Numbered from the stretch's first letter, positions 35,974-47,725 are shown. The stretch is DNA of 64,000 nt from Gonocerus acuteangulatus (GCA_946811695.1 OX328123.1:47882009-47946008); one strand, 5' to 3'. Translations and numbers: made by a program. Notes: generated by a model from the letters alone, not told the origin.

Positions 35974-36925
35974 GAGGGATCTTAGGATCTCGAATTCATG
36001 TGCTCCCATTATCTCTTACTCCTTTGAATTCTCATCTGATAATTGTTGACCTCTTAATGTCTAGCGTGTTTCTCACTTTCTATGAGAAGTAATATGTGAA
36101 AACAACAAAACAGGTAAAACCAGATAAGGGGTACGTTTTTCAAACACTTATATTATAACTATATTATAATAGTGTTTTCATTGAGCGACAATTGAGAAAG
36201 ACGATGGAGTAATTTCCTCATAGGATACTGTCATTTTCCTTTTATTGAGCCTAAAATTTTCCTTCTCTTTGAGATTTAATTTTAGATTTTTACTTTTGTT
36301 TACATTTTTGAGGAGGAAAAATCAAAACAAACTAATAACTGCTTCTGTTCCTTTACAAATGTCACTAGACCGAAAAGGCGCTATGATTAACGCACTTCCT
36401 GTTAGTCAGGCTCTTTTTTTTAATGTAATTGCGTCACCTGATTAAAAATTGCCGAACAACTAAATTGTATACTTATTATACTTTTTTTGTCAATATTTAC
36501 AATTAGGTACATAACTGTGCCCAGGACAGCTGTATGTGGACTTCGTGTCACATATTTGTATAGGTTCAGGAGAGCCAATTTTCCGTAACTTTGAACTATT
36601 AAAATTTGTTTCTTTCCTACTTATAGAAACAAACAGTTCAGAGAAAAACTTTCACATTGTTATTGGCATTGATAAGCTATTGGAAGTATTAATCATAGTC
36701 AAACAAAGCCATGTCCACATGGTGTCTTTTGCATCTAATGAAAGCGGGCATGAGTTCATTTTCCACTGCCTTATCTTCGTTATTTATGGAAACAGGGCTG
36801 ACGGACCTAAAGGATTTGTCAAAAAATCCACAATAAGAACATAGTGTTAAGTCAATTTAATAAAAACAGGACATGGTGTCCTTTACCTGCGGGGTACAGA
36901 TATTTAATTTCGCCAAGGAATCATT
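35974..36925. other. No gene recognised
   Basis: AT-rich DNA. A 102-residue frame at 36536-36844 shows no recognisable domain. Confidence 0.45.
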
Positions 36926-36971
36926 TTTATTTAATTATAAGGTGCTTTGCCTAACAAGGTCATTAGCACCG
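36926..36971 (-). mobile_element. Short SINE 3' end
   Basis: On the minus strand: CGGTGCTAATGACCTTGTTA, GGCAAAGCACCTTATAATTA and an A-rich tail. It is most like the copy at 46084 (both contain AGCACCT). Confidence 0.6.
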
Positions 36972-37420
36972 AATAAGTAATAGTAATAACTGCTCATTAA
37001 TGAAACATGTCCCAGTTTCATCTTTGAATCCGGCCCTAAGCTGAGTATGCAAGGGAAGGGTAGCTACCTGATAGCTCTGCCCTACTTAGTATTTCTGAAC
37101 GTTGTGAAATGGATTGTTCCAATATGATAATTCACCTCCCTTCTTGAATAGTTTTGCAAGTCATTATATTTCAATGGGGCCGAAAATACTTCGGCTATTT
37201 TGGCATCCACTCACGGCGATTTCACAAAACATTTCCGAGTGAAGAATAGCCTCCATTATGAAGAGTAAAATACTACGAACGTTTAGGACGAATTTAAATA
37301 AAGCTTTTCATAAAACCGAAGTTGTCTGTGCTCATTCATCACTGTTAAAGCATTGGAAATGTGAAAATTTCCGACACAGAAAATAAAACTAGGAATATTG
37401 CATAATAATACCAATAAACG

Positions 37421-37617
37421 TGGTCTCCCGTGGTCTAGTGGCTAGCGCCATAGATTCATAAGCGGGAGATGGTGGGTTCGATCCCCACCGGCGGCAGGAA
37501 TTTTTTCATCTCAGGGCTCGTTGAGAAAAATCCTCGATGCACCCTGCATATCGGCGCTAATGACCCAGATTGGTCGATGCGCCGTTAAAAAAAAAATAAA
37601 TAATAAATAATAAATTA
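37421..37617 (+). mobile_element. SINE-A, full length with 9 bp target duplication
   Basis: CAATAAACG at 37412-37420 is repeated at 37618-37626. The element has the tRNA-like head TGGTCTCCCGTGGTCTAGTG with A-box and B-box (GGGTTCGATCCCC), the body TCATCTCAGGGCTCG...GCACCCTGCATATCGGCG, the conserved end GCTAATGACCCAGATTGGTC and GATGCGCCG, and an A-rich tail (AAT)n. This is the reference copy for the family. It lies directly beside the Helitron remnant at 37627-38900. Confidence 0.95.
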
Positions 37618-37727
37618 CAATAAACGGGTCACCCACCCAGTGACAAATCACAATGAAAATTACAATATCAGATTTCTTATTATGATACCTACTTATTATA
37701 TTTCATTTTATTTTTACTTATTCTAAA

Positions 37728-38174
37728 TTAAGTTTCATTTTTACACTGAGTGTACTTAATGGTACACGATATTTTTTGTTTCATTGACCTGACGCGCAAA
37801 TAAACAGAGCTAATAATAAATAGTTTTCCAACACGGGAACAGGCAACATACAATTGACCATGCGAGAAACATCGGTTTTCCAGATTAATACCACAAACAC
37901 TTAATGACTGCCCCTGGGATTTGTTTATAGTCAAACTGAGTTCATAGCACTGTAATGAATTCACAGAAGCTCGATTCAAACTTGCACCATTATTAGTCGA
38001 ATGTCGCGCTTCGCGGGTGTGTCTTAACCGAATTCTTTCACGTTCATTGCGATCTTCACGTTCCTGGGCAGTACGATTAGATTGATAATTAATTTGATGC
38101 GTTGCATTTCGTCTGCCTAAATTTGTCCGCCGCCTTATAGGAGGAATATTTAGTAAGTCACAAACACACAACAC
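37728..38174 (-). pseudogene. Helitron Rep/helicase, N- and C-terminal parts joined by internal deletion
   Basis: This 148-residue open frame fuses two distant parts of a Helitron protein. Residues about 20-70 are a basic, Arg/Glu-rich tract (GRRNATHQINYQSNRTAQER) like the N-terminal region of insect Helitron proteins. From residue about 79, ELSLTINKSQGQSLSVCGIN and CFSHGQLYVACSRVGK match the last Pif1-type helicase motifs (V and VI, arginine finger Arg 114). The rolling-circle Rep nuclease and the helicase Walker motifs are absent. A full protein usually exceeds 1000 residues, so this is a deletion derivative that happens to keep frame. It is non-functional as a helicase. Confidence 0.85.
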
Positions 38175-38345
38175 TTTAGTAATTTTATAGAAATTTATGG
38201 CTTTTAGATTTAGTAATATTATAGATGCACAGCAAAGAGATGTTTACATTTCAAGTGACATTTTACCACAGACAATTTACATTTTACCATCTTCAATTTC
38301 AAGTGACATTTTACAATAGTCAATTTGTTTTTGAGTAATGTTACC

Positions 38346-38389
38346 ATCGTATAAATATTGACAAATATTGACATTAATATTTATACGAT
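38346..38389. repeat. 14 bp perfect hairpin inside Helitron H3
   Basis: ATCGTATAAATATT and its exact reverse complement with a 16 bp loop. Confidence 0.85.
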
Positions 38390-38900
38390 ACTAACGTCAC
38401 TCAATTGTTTTGCCTTCCCAGAACCCCTCCACTAACACTTTATGGTATGGTATTAGAGTTCAAATATACCTTTAAGTATTATTACGAATCTTTTGTATGG
38501 GAATATAGAAAAGTGGAGTCTTTTTTACTTCGTTAATGCAAATATAAATTAATTTAAATTGTATTATTAACATGTGATTCTAATGTCACCTAGTGATTAC
38601 ATGTTCTTATTTATTTAAATTTTGTTGCTTATACACAAATAACCAAATACGTTAACTGTTAAAAATATTATAATTGAGAACATATGTTTTTATTTAAAAA
38701 TGAATGTGCGTTAAGGAAGTGAAAAAGACACGAAAAGTGTTGTTTTTGGACTTTTTCGGGCAATTTTTTTAATTTTTCTCTCAGTAAGAACCACCCTCGT
38801 AGTTCAAGGAATATTATAAAAAAAGAATTAGCGAAATCGGTTCAGTTGTTCTCGAGATTTGCGCTTACCAACATTTAGCGATTCATTTTTATATAATAGA

Positions 38901-39936
38901 TATACATATAAGAATTGGTAGAATCTAGAAACATGGGCCGATTTTGGTGAAATTTCACACAAACGTTCTATGTCTAAAACAAAAAGATCAAGTTGGTTAA
39001 CCAGTGGAATCCAACGGAACACTGATTCTTTATTTCGTTCACTCGTAAACATCGCACTGACTAGAAATCGTTATAAAATGTCCCAAATTCTTGAAAACTT
39101 CAATTTATATATGTTGGTTATTTTGGAGCTCAAAAATATATTACAATTTATAAGATGGTGACCCGTTTTATCAGTTTGATATTTTTTTACTAATACTAAT
39201 AATGTGTTCTACATGTGTTTTCACACTCCATCATTATAAAATTGTGAATCGTTGGACTATTTTTTTTTTAGTGCAATCATAGCAAAATGGAAACTTATTG
39301 GTAACAATGTTCTAAAAATTAGATAGATAAAATGCCAGAATGATTTACTCTTTATAGAATTTTTAAGGTAGTTTTTGACTGTGTCCATATATCCATATAA
39401 AATCAACTTCCAAGTGCCAATTATCATAAATATTTAAGGCAAATAAAATTCAGTAGGTATCAGAAATAAAAATCGTCTAGTAATAATATAAAGTGACGGT
39501 ACTGTACATTAGATTTCATTTAAAAAATAAATAAATAAAATAAGGAGATGCTATTTAATCTTTAAATAAGTGACATTTAAAAAACCTATAATTCCAGAAA
39601 AGCCATTCCTCCCCCAATTCTCTTTCGTATCCGTCTTCCTTATCTCCTTTATTACGCTCCTCTAAGTCTCTCAATATTTTATTTTTCCATTTATTGTTAA
39701 TTCTATGCATTTCAGTAAATTTAACTAGGGTCTATTTCCCTTAATGCCCATGACTAATTTAATGTAAGAATTAAGCTATTTCGAATAACTTAGTAAATAT
39801 ATTAAGATAATAGCGAATATACGTAATTGGCTAAGTAATAGAAGAGAAAGTTATTATTGGGTATTGATATTTTTAAAAAAAAAAAAAAAAAATCTAAGCG
39901 AAAAATACTCACCCCACCACCGAGACTTCGACACAT
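38901..39936. other. No gene recognised; short shared repeat
   Basis: About 38955-39050 (AAAACAAAAAGATCAAGTTG, GTTAACCAGTGGAATCCAACGG) resembles 45430-45500 and, in part, 59965-59985 of family Y. The remainder is AT-rich and featureless. Confidence 0.45.
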
Positions 39937-39998
39937 CCTTAACTCCTGGTGTGTATAAATGTGTCTTAAAGACACTTTATACACACCAGGGGTTAAGG
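39937..39998. repeat. Nearly loop-less palindrome, about 30 bp arms
   Basis: CCTTAACTCCTGGTGTGTAT plus AAATGTGTCTT is followed by its near reverse complement AAGACACTTTATACACACCA plus GGGGTTAAGG. It is probably a small palindromic MITE core. No target duplication was defined. Confidence 0.8.
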
Positions 39999-41513
39999 AG
40001 TCCACCATTAAAAATTAAAAATGTGGGAAACATTTTACCCATTTACTAACAATGTCATACTTTCTTTAATTCTGTTTCGTATCCGTCTTCCTTAGCTCTT
40101 TTATGAAGCTCTTCTAACTTTTTCAATATTTGTATTTTTTCATCAATTATTAATTATATATATTTCAGTAAGTAAAATTGTTAATTCTATATTCCTCAGT
40201 ATATAAAATTGTCAGTTCTATAAATTTCATGGTTACATATCATGTTTTACTTTTAAAAAATAGTTTTACTGCTAGCTTCAATTAAAAAAAAACAACTAAA
40301 AACTGAGGATAACAGGCACAAAAACCCTTCCAAAGGAAGAAAACCAACAGTCTAATCAAAAGTCGCCGATGCCACAAACAACTGTTATTTTAGGAATTAT
40401 GTCTAATGCATTTGCTACAAAAGGCCATATAGTAGCCTTTCGAATAGTCTCATTCCATATTATATGCCCCAACGGTTATTGACACAATATTTGAAATCCA
40501 CAAATTCTCATGTCTGCTAAAAAAATATTTGTTGTTTCTAATACATTCCTTAATTTCAAAAAAGAACCTAAATTTCTGTATCTCAATTTGGATAAATTTC
40601 TAGAAATGCCGAAAAAACAACGCTTCGGCTGACGAATTCAGCTGATTAACTTTAACTTCAGATCATTTCTGGTGGGGAAAAAACAAACACACACACATAC
40701 ATATATATATATTATTTATTTTATCTATGGGTTCTGAAACATGAAATTTTACTGTCCATAATTCCTAAGCTGGAAAATCCCTTTAGAAGAAGAAAGAATG
40801 TGCGCTAAAAAGTCCGACTCATTGCATCTTGTAAAAGTATTGAACTCCAAAACTGACTGACCATAATTAGGTCACCGTACAATTAGTTGACTTGCAGATT
40901 TAACTACTGATCTACTGAACAACACGAGTATTCCATTACCACGAGACAATCCCTGTGTCGGAGCCAAAAAAAACTGGCGTTTCGGGTTATAATTCACTCG
41001 GGCGAATGTTCATTAAACTAAACCCAACACGCTTGAGCGAGTGTCTCTCAGGAATTTGGCCTTATAATTAGATTTGTCAAATACAATTACAACGTCAAAT
41101 AGCTGAACTCAAACAGCAGAGCAAGGGAGAGGTTTTAATCCAAACACAATGAAAGATTCAAATTTTCTGTAATACAATAAAACTTTATTTGCTTATATTT
41201 CAGGTCAGGGCTGAATAAAAAGTGGTATTCAAATTATTTTTTTAAACACTTCATTAAAATGTTGTCGCCCTACATGATGTTATTAGTCTTCATTTCCCAT
41301 CTCCTCACTAGGCCAAATCTCCCCTGTAAACATATTTTAAAATAAAAGAACATTTTAGAGACACTATATTATAATTTTAAACCTACAAGTGGACTTACTG
41401 AACATATACTTAGAGTCACTATAGGACTGAAAAAAGTTTTAAATCAGATGTTGTCGTCACATGATAAAGTCCGATTTGTTCGATATATTTCCCAAAAATA
41501 TCTAGTTTAGGTA
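39999..41513. other. No gene recognised; diverged family X copy
   Basis: 40726-40815 resembles family X (GGTTCTGAAACATGAAATTT, GTGCGCTAAAAAGTCCGAC). Elsewhere AT-rich with no supportable feature. TA at 41512-41513 precedes the Tigger element. Confidence 0.45.
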
Positions 41514-41639
41514 TAGTAGGGTTCCGATTAACCGAGGTCCGGTCAACCAAGATCCCGATTAACCGAGGTGTCAAGCCTGAGGGGGGGGGGGTTGTGGCTA
41601 TGTGTATATATATGAAGTTGAGCCAATGGCCACGACGGG

Positions 41640-43038
41640 AACTTCATCTTGATTCTCAGAAGAAATACAACTCTCAGCATTTGCGGGAAAAAAGTTTCAG
41701 CGGATACCGAATCTTCATCCAAAATTAATGATTTTGAATTGTTAATAAAAACTTAAAATCTATGCGCTGACCAAATTTACAACGCAGATGAGACTGGCTT
41801 GTGGTACAAAGTGTTGTCTCAAAAAACTCTCGCGACAAATACGGAAACAACCGCGACTGGTTTCAAAGGCATTAAAGACAGAGTCACTGTTTTGGTTTGT
41901 GCAAATGCAAGTGAGGAAGATAAATTAAAGTTAGTTTTAATTGGAAAATCTGCCAAAACCAGAGCCCTCAAACACATAAATATTAATAAATTGCCGGTTA
42001 CTTATAAAAATCAAAAATCTGCAAAAAAAAAACTACCTCATCGAGCCCTGCTCCTTAAACACTACCTCATCGAGCCCTGCGGGTCATTCCATATCAAGTG
42101 ATCCAAAATAAAGGAAAAAATGTCCCTCACATTTTTTGATATTTTTAAAATTTGGCTCATCAATAGTACCCCGTACGACAATTAAAAAATCTAAATTTTT
42201 ATAAATTTATCTTTATTAGTTTTCGAGTTATGAAACATTAAGTTTTTTACAAAAAAGCACATTTTTTAACAGACACTTGATCATAAAGTTGACCATAACT
42301 CCCAAACAAAAAGAGCTAGAAAGGTGTGGTGAAAAGCATTCGTTAATGCATGAAATGCCGATTAAAATGATATATATTATGACGTATTTATAAAAGTTGA
42401 AATTTTAAAGTCATTTTTTAAACTTTAAAATTTAAATTTCTCTTAAAACGTATGTTTAAAATTCAAAAAAAAAAATTGTGATTTTTCTTTGATATTTTAT
42501 CTCAGTTTAGTGTAAATGGGATCTCAATGAGATCATATTTATTTTAATTAGTAACTTTATGTTGGAACTTCAAAGAATTGAAAATTTTCAGAAAATGAAC
42601 AGGCATTCTGTAACAAAAAGCACAGTAAATAAAGCCTGGAAAAAACCTGTAGCCTCGAATTATCCATGATAGTCAGACAATTGACGAACCTCCAACAAAT
42701 CAGGAGTTGTGCGAATTGTTAAAAGACCTCAACTCCCCGGATATAATGGATTCCGAAGTTATAGATTGGTTATACGACGACACAATAAACAGAGCGACAG
42801 TCCGTACGGAAGATGAAATTATTAATGAGGTAATGAAGACGTGAAAACCATTACCCCCAAAATAAGCCATGAACAGGGTTTCAATCAGCTTGACAGATTC
42901 CTTCTCTATTTAGAAAGCAGAAGCGATGTACCGCTAAATGAACTCATGATTCTAAGAAAATGGAGGGACACAGCTGCTACCGACAGAAAAAGTCCATTTA
43001 AGCAAGCCACAATTAAAGATTTCTTTTTTAAAAAATAA
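41640..43038 (+). pseudogene. Tigger/pogo transposase, broken
   Basis: The N-terminal helix-turn-helix/CENP-B part is gone. From about 41690 there is a weak ICGKKVSADTESSSKINDFE block. Then comes the hallmark first catalytic-Asp segment YNADETGLWYKVLSQKTLA (about 41775-41830) and VTVLVCANASEEDKLKLVLI followed by GKSAKTRALKHI (open 41799-42101). The second part of the DDE domain is missing. A 27 bp tandem duplication at about 42035-42081 and a 0.5 kb AT-rich segment (42082-42600) replace it. The C-terminus resumes at about 42690: SPDIMDSEVIDWLYDD and, in the frame 42841-43038, ISHEQGFNQLDRFLLYLESR, LRKWRDTAATDRKS and ATIKDFFFKK, the typical Tigger ending. Non-functional. Confidence 0.88.
42082..42600. 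other. AT-rich insert replacing the Tigger catalytic core
   Basis: Starts at CGGGTCATTCCATATCAAGT and reads through AT-rich non-coding DNA where the rest of the DDE domain should be. It may be an inserted element of a family beginning GGGTCATTCCATATC, but no matching terminus or target duplication was found. Confidence 0.45.
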
Positions 43039-43198
43039 TGTCACGGTTTCTGTTATTGTTGTTATTACTACATATTATTATCATTATGCATTATTATTAT
43101 TATTAAATATTAGTTTTTTTAGCATATAAGTAGTTGTTATTCAAAAACAACCTACATTTCCAATTCCTATTGGTATGGTTCCGATTAACCGATTTTTT

Positions 43199-44234
43199 CG
43201 ATTAATCGAGGTAACCTTGGTCCCCATCGACTCGGTTAATCGGAATCCTACTGTATTTACCTGATTTTATTTCGATTAATCGAGGTAACCTTGGTCCCCA
43301 TCGACTCGGTTAATCGGAACTCTACTGTATTTACCTGATTTTATTTCGATTAACCGAGGTAACCTTGGTCCCCATCGACTCGGTTAATCGGAACCCTACT
43401 GTATTTACCTGATTTTATTTCGATTAACCGAGGTAACCTTGGTCCCCATCGACTCGGTTAATCGGAACCCTACTGTATTTACCTGATTTTATTTCGATTA
43501 ATCGAGGTAACCTTGGTCCCCATCGACTCGGTTAATCGGAACTCTACTGTATTTACCTGATTTTATTTCGATTAACCGAGGTAACCTTGGTCCCCATCGA
43601 CTCGGTTAATCGGAACCCTACTGTATTTACCTGATTTTATTTCGATTAACCGAGGTAACCTTGGTCCCCATCGACTCGGTTAATCGGAACCCTACTGTAT
43701 TTACCTGATTTTATTTCGATTAACCGAGGTAACCTTGGTCCCCATCGACTCGGTTAATCGGAACCCTACTGTATTTACCTGATTTTATTTCGATTAACCG
43801 AGGTAACCTTGGTCCCCATCGACTCGGTTAATCGGAACCCTACTGTATTTACCTGATTTTATTTCGATTAACCGAGGTAACCTTGGTCCCCATCGACTCG
43901 GTTAAGCGGAACCCTACTGTACTTACCTGATTTTATTTCGATTAACCGAGGTAACCTTGGTCCCCATCGACTAGGTTAATCGGAACCCTACTGTACTTAC
44001 CTGATTTTATTTCGATTAACCCAGGTAACCTTGGACCCCATCGACTCGGTTAAGCGGAACCCTACTGTACTTACCTGATTTTATTTCGATTAACCGAGGT
44101 AACCTTGGTCCCCATCGACTAGGTTAATCGGAACCCTACTGTACTTACCTGATTTTATTTCGATTAACCCAGGTAACCTTGGACCCCATCGACTTGGTTA
44201 ATCGGAACCCTACTGTACTTACCTGATTTTATTT
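43199..44234. repeat. Satellite array: 14 tandem 74 bp units from a Tigger 3' end
   Basis: The unit starts CGATTAACCGAGGTAACCTT and continues GGTCCCCATCGACTCGG, TTAATCGGAACCCTACTG and TATTTACCTGATTTTATTT. Unit starts fall every 74 bp from 43199 to 44161, so the array is exactly 14 units (1036 bp). About 55 bp is Tigger 3' terminus and about 19 bp is flanking DNA including the TA. Each unit holds the inverted pair CGATTAACCGAG/CTCGGTTAATCG. Variants (AATCGAG, TTAAGCGG, GACTAGG, ACCCAGG, GGACCCC) are clustered, and the last units alternate between two types, which points to multi-unit duplication. Confidence 0.97.
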
Positions 44235-44360
44235 TTAGCAATTTCCCAAGGAATGTAGCTTTTTAAGCTTATATATTTAAATAATTATGCTATCTCGTAG
44301 AAGCCCGCCACGCAGGAAAGGATCTCAGAATTCTTTCTGATTAAATGTTATTTTATCTGT

Positions 44361-44476
44361 ACCTTTTGTTTTCTTCCACTTTGCCCAACATACGAAGACC
44401 CGTAGGAAGTACACGACACTCGGTAGACTCCCGACTTGTCTAGCGGCTGGATGATATCCTTCGTTTTTGGTAGCTG
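44361..44476 (-). pseudogene. Penelope-like GIY-YIG endonuclease fragment
   Basis: On the minus strand this closely matches 28390-28510 of the Penelope-like element. It encodes a PKTKDIIQPLDKSGVYRVSC-like stretch then SSYVGQSGRK. A 5'- and 3'-truncated second copy of the same family, lying about 125 bp after the Tigger satellite. Confidence 0.9.
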
Positions 44477-46022
44477 TTTTTTTTTTAAATTGCCTTGCTG
44501 CTATATGATGTCTGAATACCTACCTTTCTTTGAAGGCGGAAGTATAATAAGTAAACCCCTTTCTCTATCCCTCCCTCCTGTTCCACTTCTGAGTCCATCT
44601 TAATCCTCTTTCTATAAAAGTTTTAGGTACAGGGGTAGGTTTCCACATCAAGGAAATTCAGTTTGCCTTTATTTTTCAATTCAATCGTAAATTTTATTGT
44701 TTTACGACAGCTATTAATGTACCCATGTAGGCCTTGTGGCTGAGAAAAATTCCTAGTAATGCAGCTACTTTGTGGCGTTTACTCATCACCAATAAACGTC
44801 ATGGGGGAGGTTATCAGCGATGCGGCGTTTACCCATCACCCACCCAGGAATGTTCTTACACATGCAGCTCTTGCGTGTCATTATTTTTCTATTAAAACAC
44901 TAATATTGTCTAATCCAATCAGTATTACTTATTATAAGACAATCAATAATGTAAAACTATTGTATAAAAAAATAATAAAGGAAATCTACGTTTGGAAGAA
45001 ATATCGATCGAGTTCTAGATTAAACCATTAAGGGAATAGTCTGGATATTTCTTTCCTCTCCTTCTAGATTTCTTCATTCCTGAACGAACTTGCGATACCG
45101 GATCTGAGAGTTTGCTGATAGAAAAGCGTGCCAGATGGGTCATTTCCATAATCACCAAATAGGACCTTTCCGGACGAATCTTCAAGAGTAGCGAATGATA
45201 AGTCTATATCAATAGAAAGATTGAAGATGATCATCTCGTTATTTAGCTTACGTTACTTTGGCATTTTCAACGTGATTCAGATACAATTTGCAGATCATGA
45301 TAAATTTCCATAATATTTAGCTTTGAGAGTCCCTCCCTTTGAGGAGCAAAACAGGATTATGACTTCGACTGTGCTGGTCTGTTTATGGTCTGTTATGGTC
45401 TGTTTTAATCGCATTGGTCAGAAACACATTTTTTCCAAAACAAAAGGTCAAGCTCGTCAACCGGAGGAATCCCCCTCCCGTACTCTATTTTTCGGCCAAA
45501 TTCCTGCGAAAACATATTTTTGGCCTTATGGTTTTGCGTTAATATGCTTTCAGGTTCATATATAAAATGAAACCACTTACAAAGTGATCTTCTTAGCTGT
45601 TATTTAGGAAAGTCGATAAAAATATAATTTTGGTTTTGGGTTCTCCAGAACGGCGGAATTGAGCGGTGATCCTAAGTGGAGGATGTATTAAGCAATTCTA
45701 AACGGTTGAGAAAAATTAGAAAGCGATAGGTGAATATACGAATGCCTAATGAATTTCTTACCAAAAAAGGTTTTCATTTAAATTTTGATAAACCCACCTC
45801 AGTCGACGAAAACGGTGCTTGAATATTTGGAAGTGTTTGTTTTGATCAAAGGAAGGTGAGAGTTAAGAGTTTTATTCTAAATTTCCAAATATTTTATGGA
45901 AAACCTCTGAGATAACGCAGTACTAGTTGGATTCCTTTTTGCAATTGAAATAGCTGTAAACAACTGTTTCAGATATGAGTTTTAAAAAAATCTATGATTA
46001 ATGATTAATTAAAAAAATCTCC
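44477..46022. other. No gene recognised
   Basis: The frames at 44759-45031 and 45323-45565 are unrecognised. 45430-45500 is a shared repeat with 38955-39050. GGCGTTTACTCATCACC is repeated imperfectly about 50 bp later (44775 and 44826). Confidence 0.4.
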
Positions 46023-46060
46023 GATGGTGTTAATGATCCTAGCAGTCGATGCATGAGAAA
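46023..46060 (+). mobile_element. Short SINE 3' end
   Basis: GATGGTGTTAATGATCCTAG, CAGTCGATGCATGAG and an A-run. Nearly the same as 52752-52790. No clear target duplication. Confidence 0.65.
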
Positions 46061-46083
46061 AAAAATCAATTAAGGCTTGGAGT

Positions 46084-46280
46084 GGTGCTAATGGCCATGG
46101 CTGTGTAAGCACCTAAAAAATGCTTAAAAAAGGATGGTTTCCGTGAGAATGATAGCAATGAAGGCTAGTAACCTATACATCCCAGCTGGCCATGGCTGTG
46201 AAAGCACCTAAAAAAATGCTTAAAAAAGCATGGTTTCCGTGAGAATGATAGCAATGAAGGCTATCCTATACATCCCAGCT
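46084..46280 (+). repeat. Short SINE end within a 2 x about 95 bp tandem duplication
   Basis: GGTGCTAATGGCCATGGCTG, TGTAAGCACC and an A-run form a short SINE-like end. The segment from GGCCATGGCTG (46093) is repeated from 46188. Both copies include GGTTTCCGTGAGAATGATAG, CAATGAAGGCTA and TATACATCCCAGCTGG. Small indels separate the copies. Confidence 0.8.
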
Positions 46281-47175
46281 GGGCATATTGGCTTTATGAA
46301 GCAAGAGTGGAGGACAATAGCTAATGAGTGGATTCAGCACTAATTTTCCCTTAATGAACCTCCACCTGGTTTTACATAACCTCGTGCAATTTCTACAACA
46401 GGATTAACAGTTCATTAACGCTGCAGCAAGAATCCTTCGCTTACAATATCTGCAAAACGAATAGCAGTAAAAGACTTGTCTTTAATGTATATAATTGTTT
46501 TAAAAAATCGTTTAAAGTTCGTAATTTTAGTTTGATTCAGACTAAACTTATAATATAATGTTCAGAGAAAACATATATCCTGGAAAACAATTAAATTGGA
46601 TCGTCGGGACTGATGCATTACCTTAAAATATTCAATTTCAGTTGCCTCCTTAAGTTTGTTACTTTGCCACTTTACAACTCTTTACTGAATGGGCTTTAAA
46701 AAAAAAACCCAAAACTAAAGAAACTCCTTCGGGATGGGCAATTTTGAATTACATAAAAACATTAGAACGGATGTGTCTGTCAGGGAATACATTTCGAACA
46801 AGATGTGTTTCCATTTTAATGATAGACACTACTATATTCAGTTCTATGTGACGTGTGAAGGATAAATGTGAAACATATTCTCTCCATGACTGTATTTATA
46901 TTTATACATAAGAATATATTTATCAACTGAAAAGGCAGAGGTAGAAAACACTGAGAAGGGAGTGCACCTTGATCTATCCATAGAGGTGGCTTTGTCAGCA
47001 GCTTTCTTCGCAGTAGGATATATCTATAGTCTAGGGCATTTTATTTAATCTCACACATTTGTATGAATATATCATAGTAATAACTAATCGACGATTGGCA
47101 AACTAAGTAGAAAAATCTCTAGAGGAATACTGAAATAGATATTTTAACTCAATAGATCAACGACAAAAAATCAGT
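46281..47175. other. No gene recognised
   Basis: AT-rich DNA without supportable features. Confidence 0.5.
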
Positions 47176-47421
47176 CCCGTAACAGGCCACAATCGCCCTG
47201 AGGGGCAGATACTATAGAGGTATCTGATTCATGACCTTTCGGCACACTAGGGATACAGTGTGGTTAGTACTATGCTTCGGCCGCCTGATTTTCCCCTTCG
47301 CTGCTTGGACTGCTATAGTCATAACCCATGAACGAAGACGATGATAAAAATCTTTAGTACTTGCTCGGGATTTAGACTCAGGTCTTCCAGCATATTATTC
47401 CAGTGAGCTAACCTCGCCCTG
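47176..47421 (-). mobile_element. SINE-B, full length, antisense
   Basis: On the minus strand it starts AGGGCGAGGTTAGCTCACTG (A-box), then GAGTCTAAATCC (decayed B-box), then the SINE-B body GCCGAAGCATAGTACTAACC, CACACTGTATCCC, ATGAATCAGATACCTCTATA and CCCTCAGGGCGATTGTGGCC. Compare 12943 and 16827. Confidence 0.85.
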
Positions 47422-47544
47422 ACTCAATAAGCCAATTAAGGCAAAAGTATATACTTATATTGCAAGTAGAAACTTGTTCCAGACTTTTGAGGTTCATCTA
47501 ATCTAAGATATTAGAAGTATTAGAAAAAAATATTTTAGTATCAG

Positions 47545-47725
47545 ACATAAAACATATTCCGATCTTGATATATTTCCTAAAATATCTCGAAAACTGTTAG
47601 GAAATCAAGTGTATTGAAAAGTAACCATTCGAACGCTTAATAAACTCTTTACAAACATGGTTCCAATGTATTTTTCGATAGGACGATCTGTCGGAGAAAT
47701 ATGTGCGTAAAACTTCGAAAGTGTA
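47545..47725 (-). repeat. Family Y fragment (antisense)
   Basis: Contains AAATATCTCGAAAACTGTTA, GAAAAGTAACCATTCGAACG, CTTAATAAACTC and CGGAGAAATATGTGCGTAAA, matching the minus strand of 59460-59620. Confidence 0.7.

Larger units (their letters stand above)
37627..38900 (-). mobile_element. Helitron H3 with 5' end and deleted Rep/helicase gene
   Basis: The 5' end on the minus strand is TCTATTATATAAAAATGAAT at 38900 downwards, then CGCTAAATGTTGGTAAGCGC and AACTGAACCGATTTCGC, a sequence typical of insect Helitron 5' ends. It is preceded by A (T at 38901 on the plus strand). Coding remnants follow at 38174-37728. A GTCAC/GTGAC hairpin lies at about 37626-37646, but no CTRR end at the right spacing was found, so the 3' boundary given is only the edge of the SINE duplication. 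Confidence 0.75.
41514..44215 (+). mobile_element. Tigger (pogo/TcMar) DNA transposon with expanded 3' end
   Basis: The 5' end TAGTAGGGTTCCGATTAACC follows TA (41512-41513). The 3' end is its reverse complement GGTTAATCGGAACCCTACTG, followed by TA. Each end carries paired inverted copies of CGATTAACCGAGG, as expected for pogo-type subterminal binding sites. The interior encodes a decayed Tigger transposase. The 3' terminus is repeated 14 times, so the original 3' boundary is probably in the first unit (near 43253). Confidence 0.88.

Noticed and set aside
36536..36844. 102-residue open frame
   Set aside because: No domain, codon pattern or repeat context supports coding. Long chance frames are expected in 64 kb.
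37626..37646. GTCAC/GTGAC hairpin as the Helitron H3 3' end
   Set aside because: No CTRR follows at the normal spacing of about 10-12 nt, so the boundary is left open.
43199..44234. CRISPR-like array
   Set aside because: Units are contiguous without unique spacers, each is derived from a Tigger end, and the context is eukaryotic.
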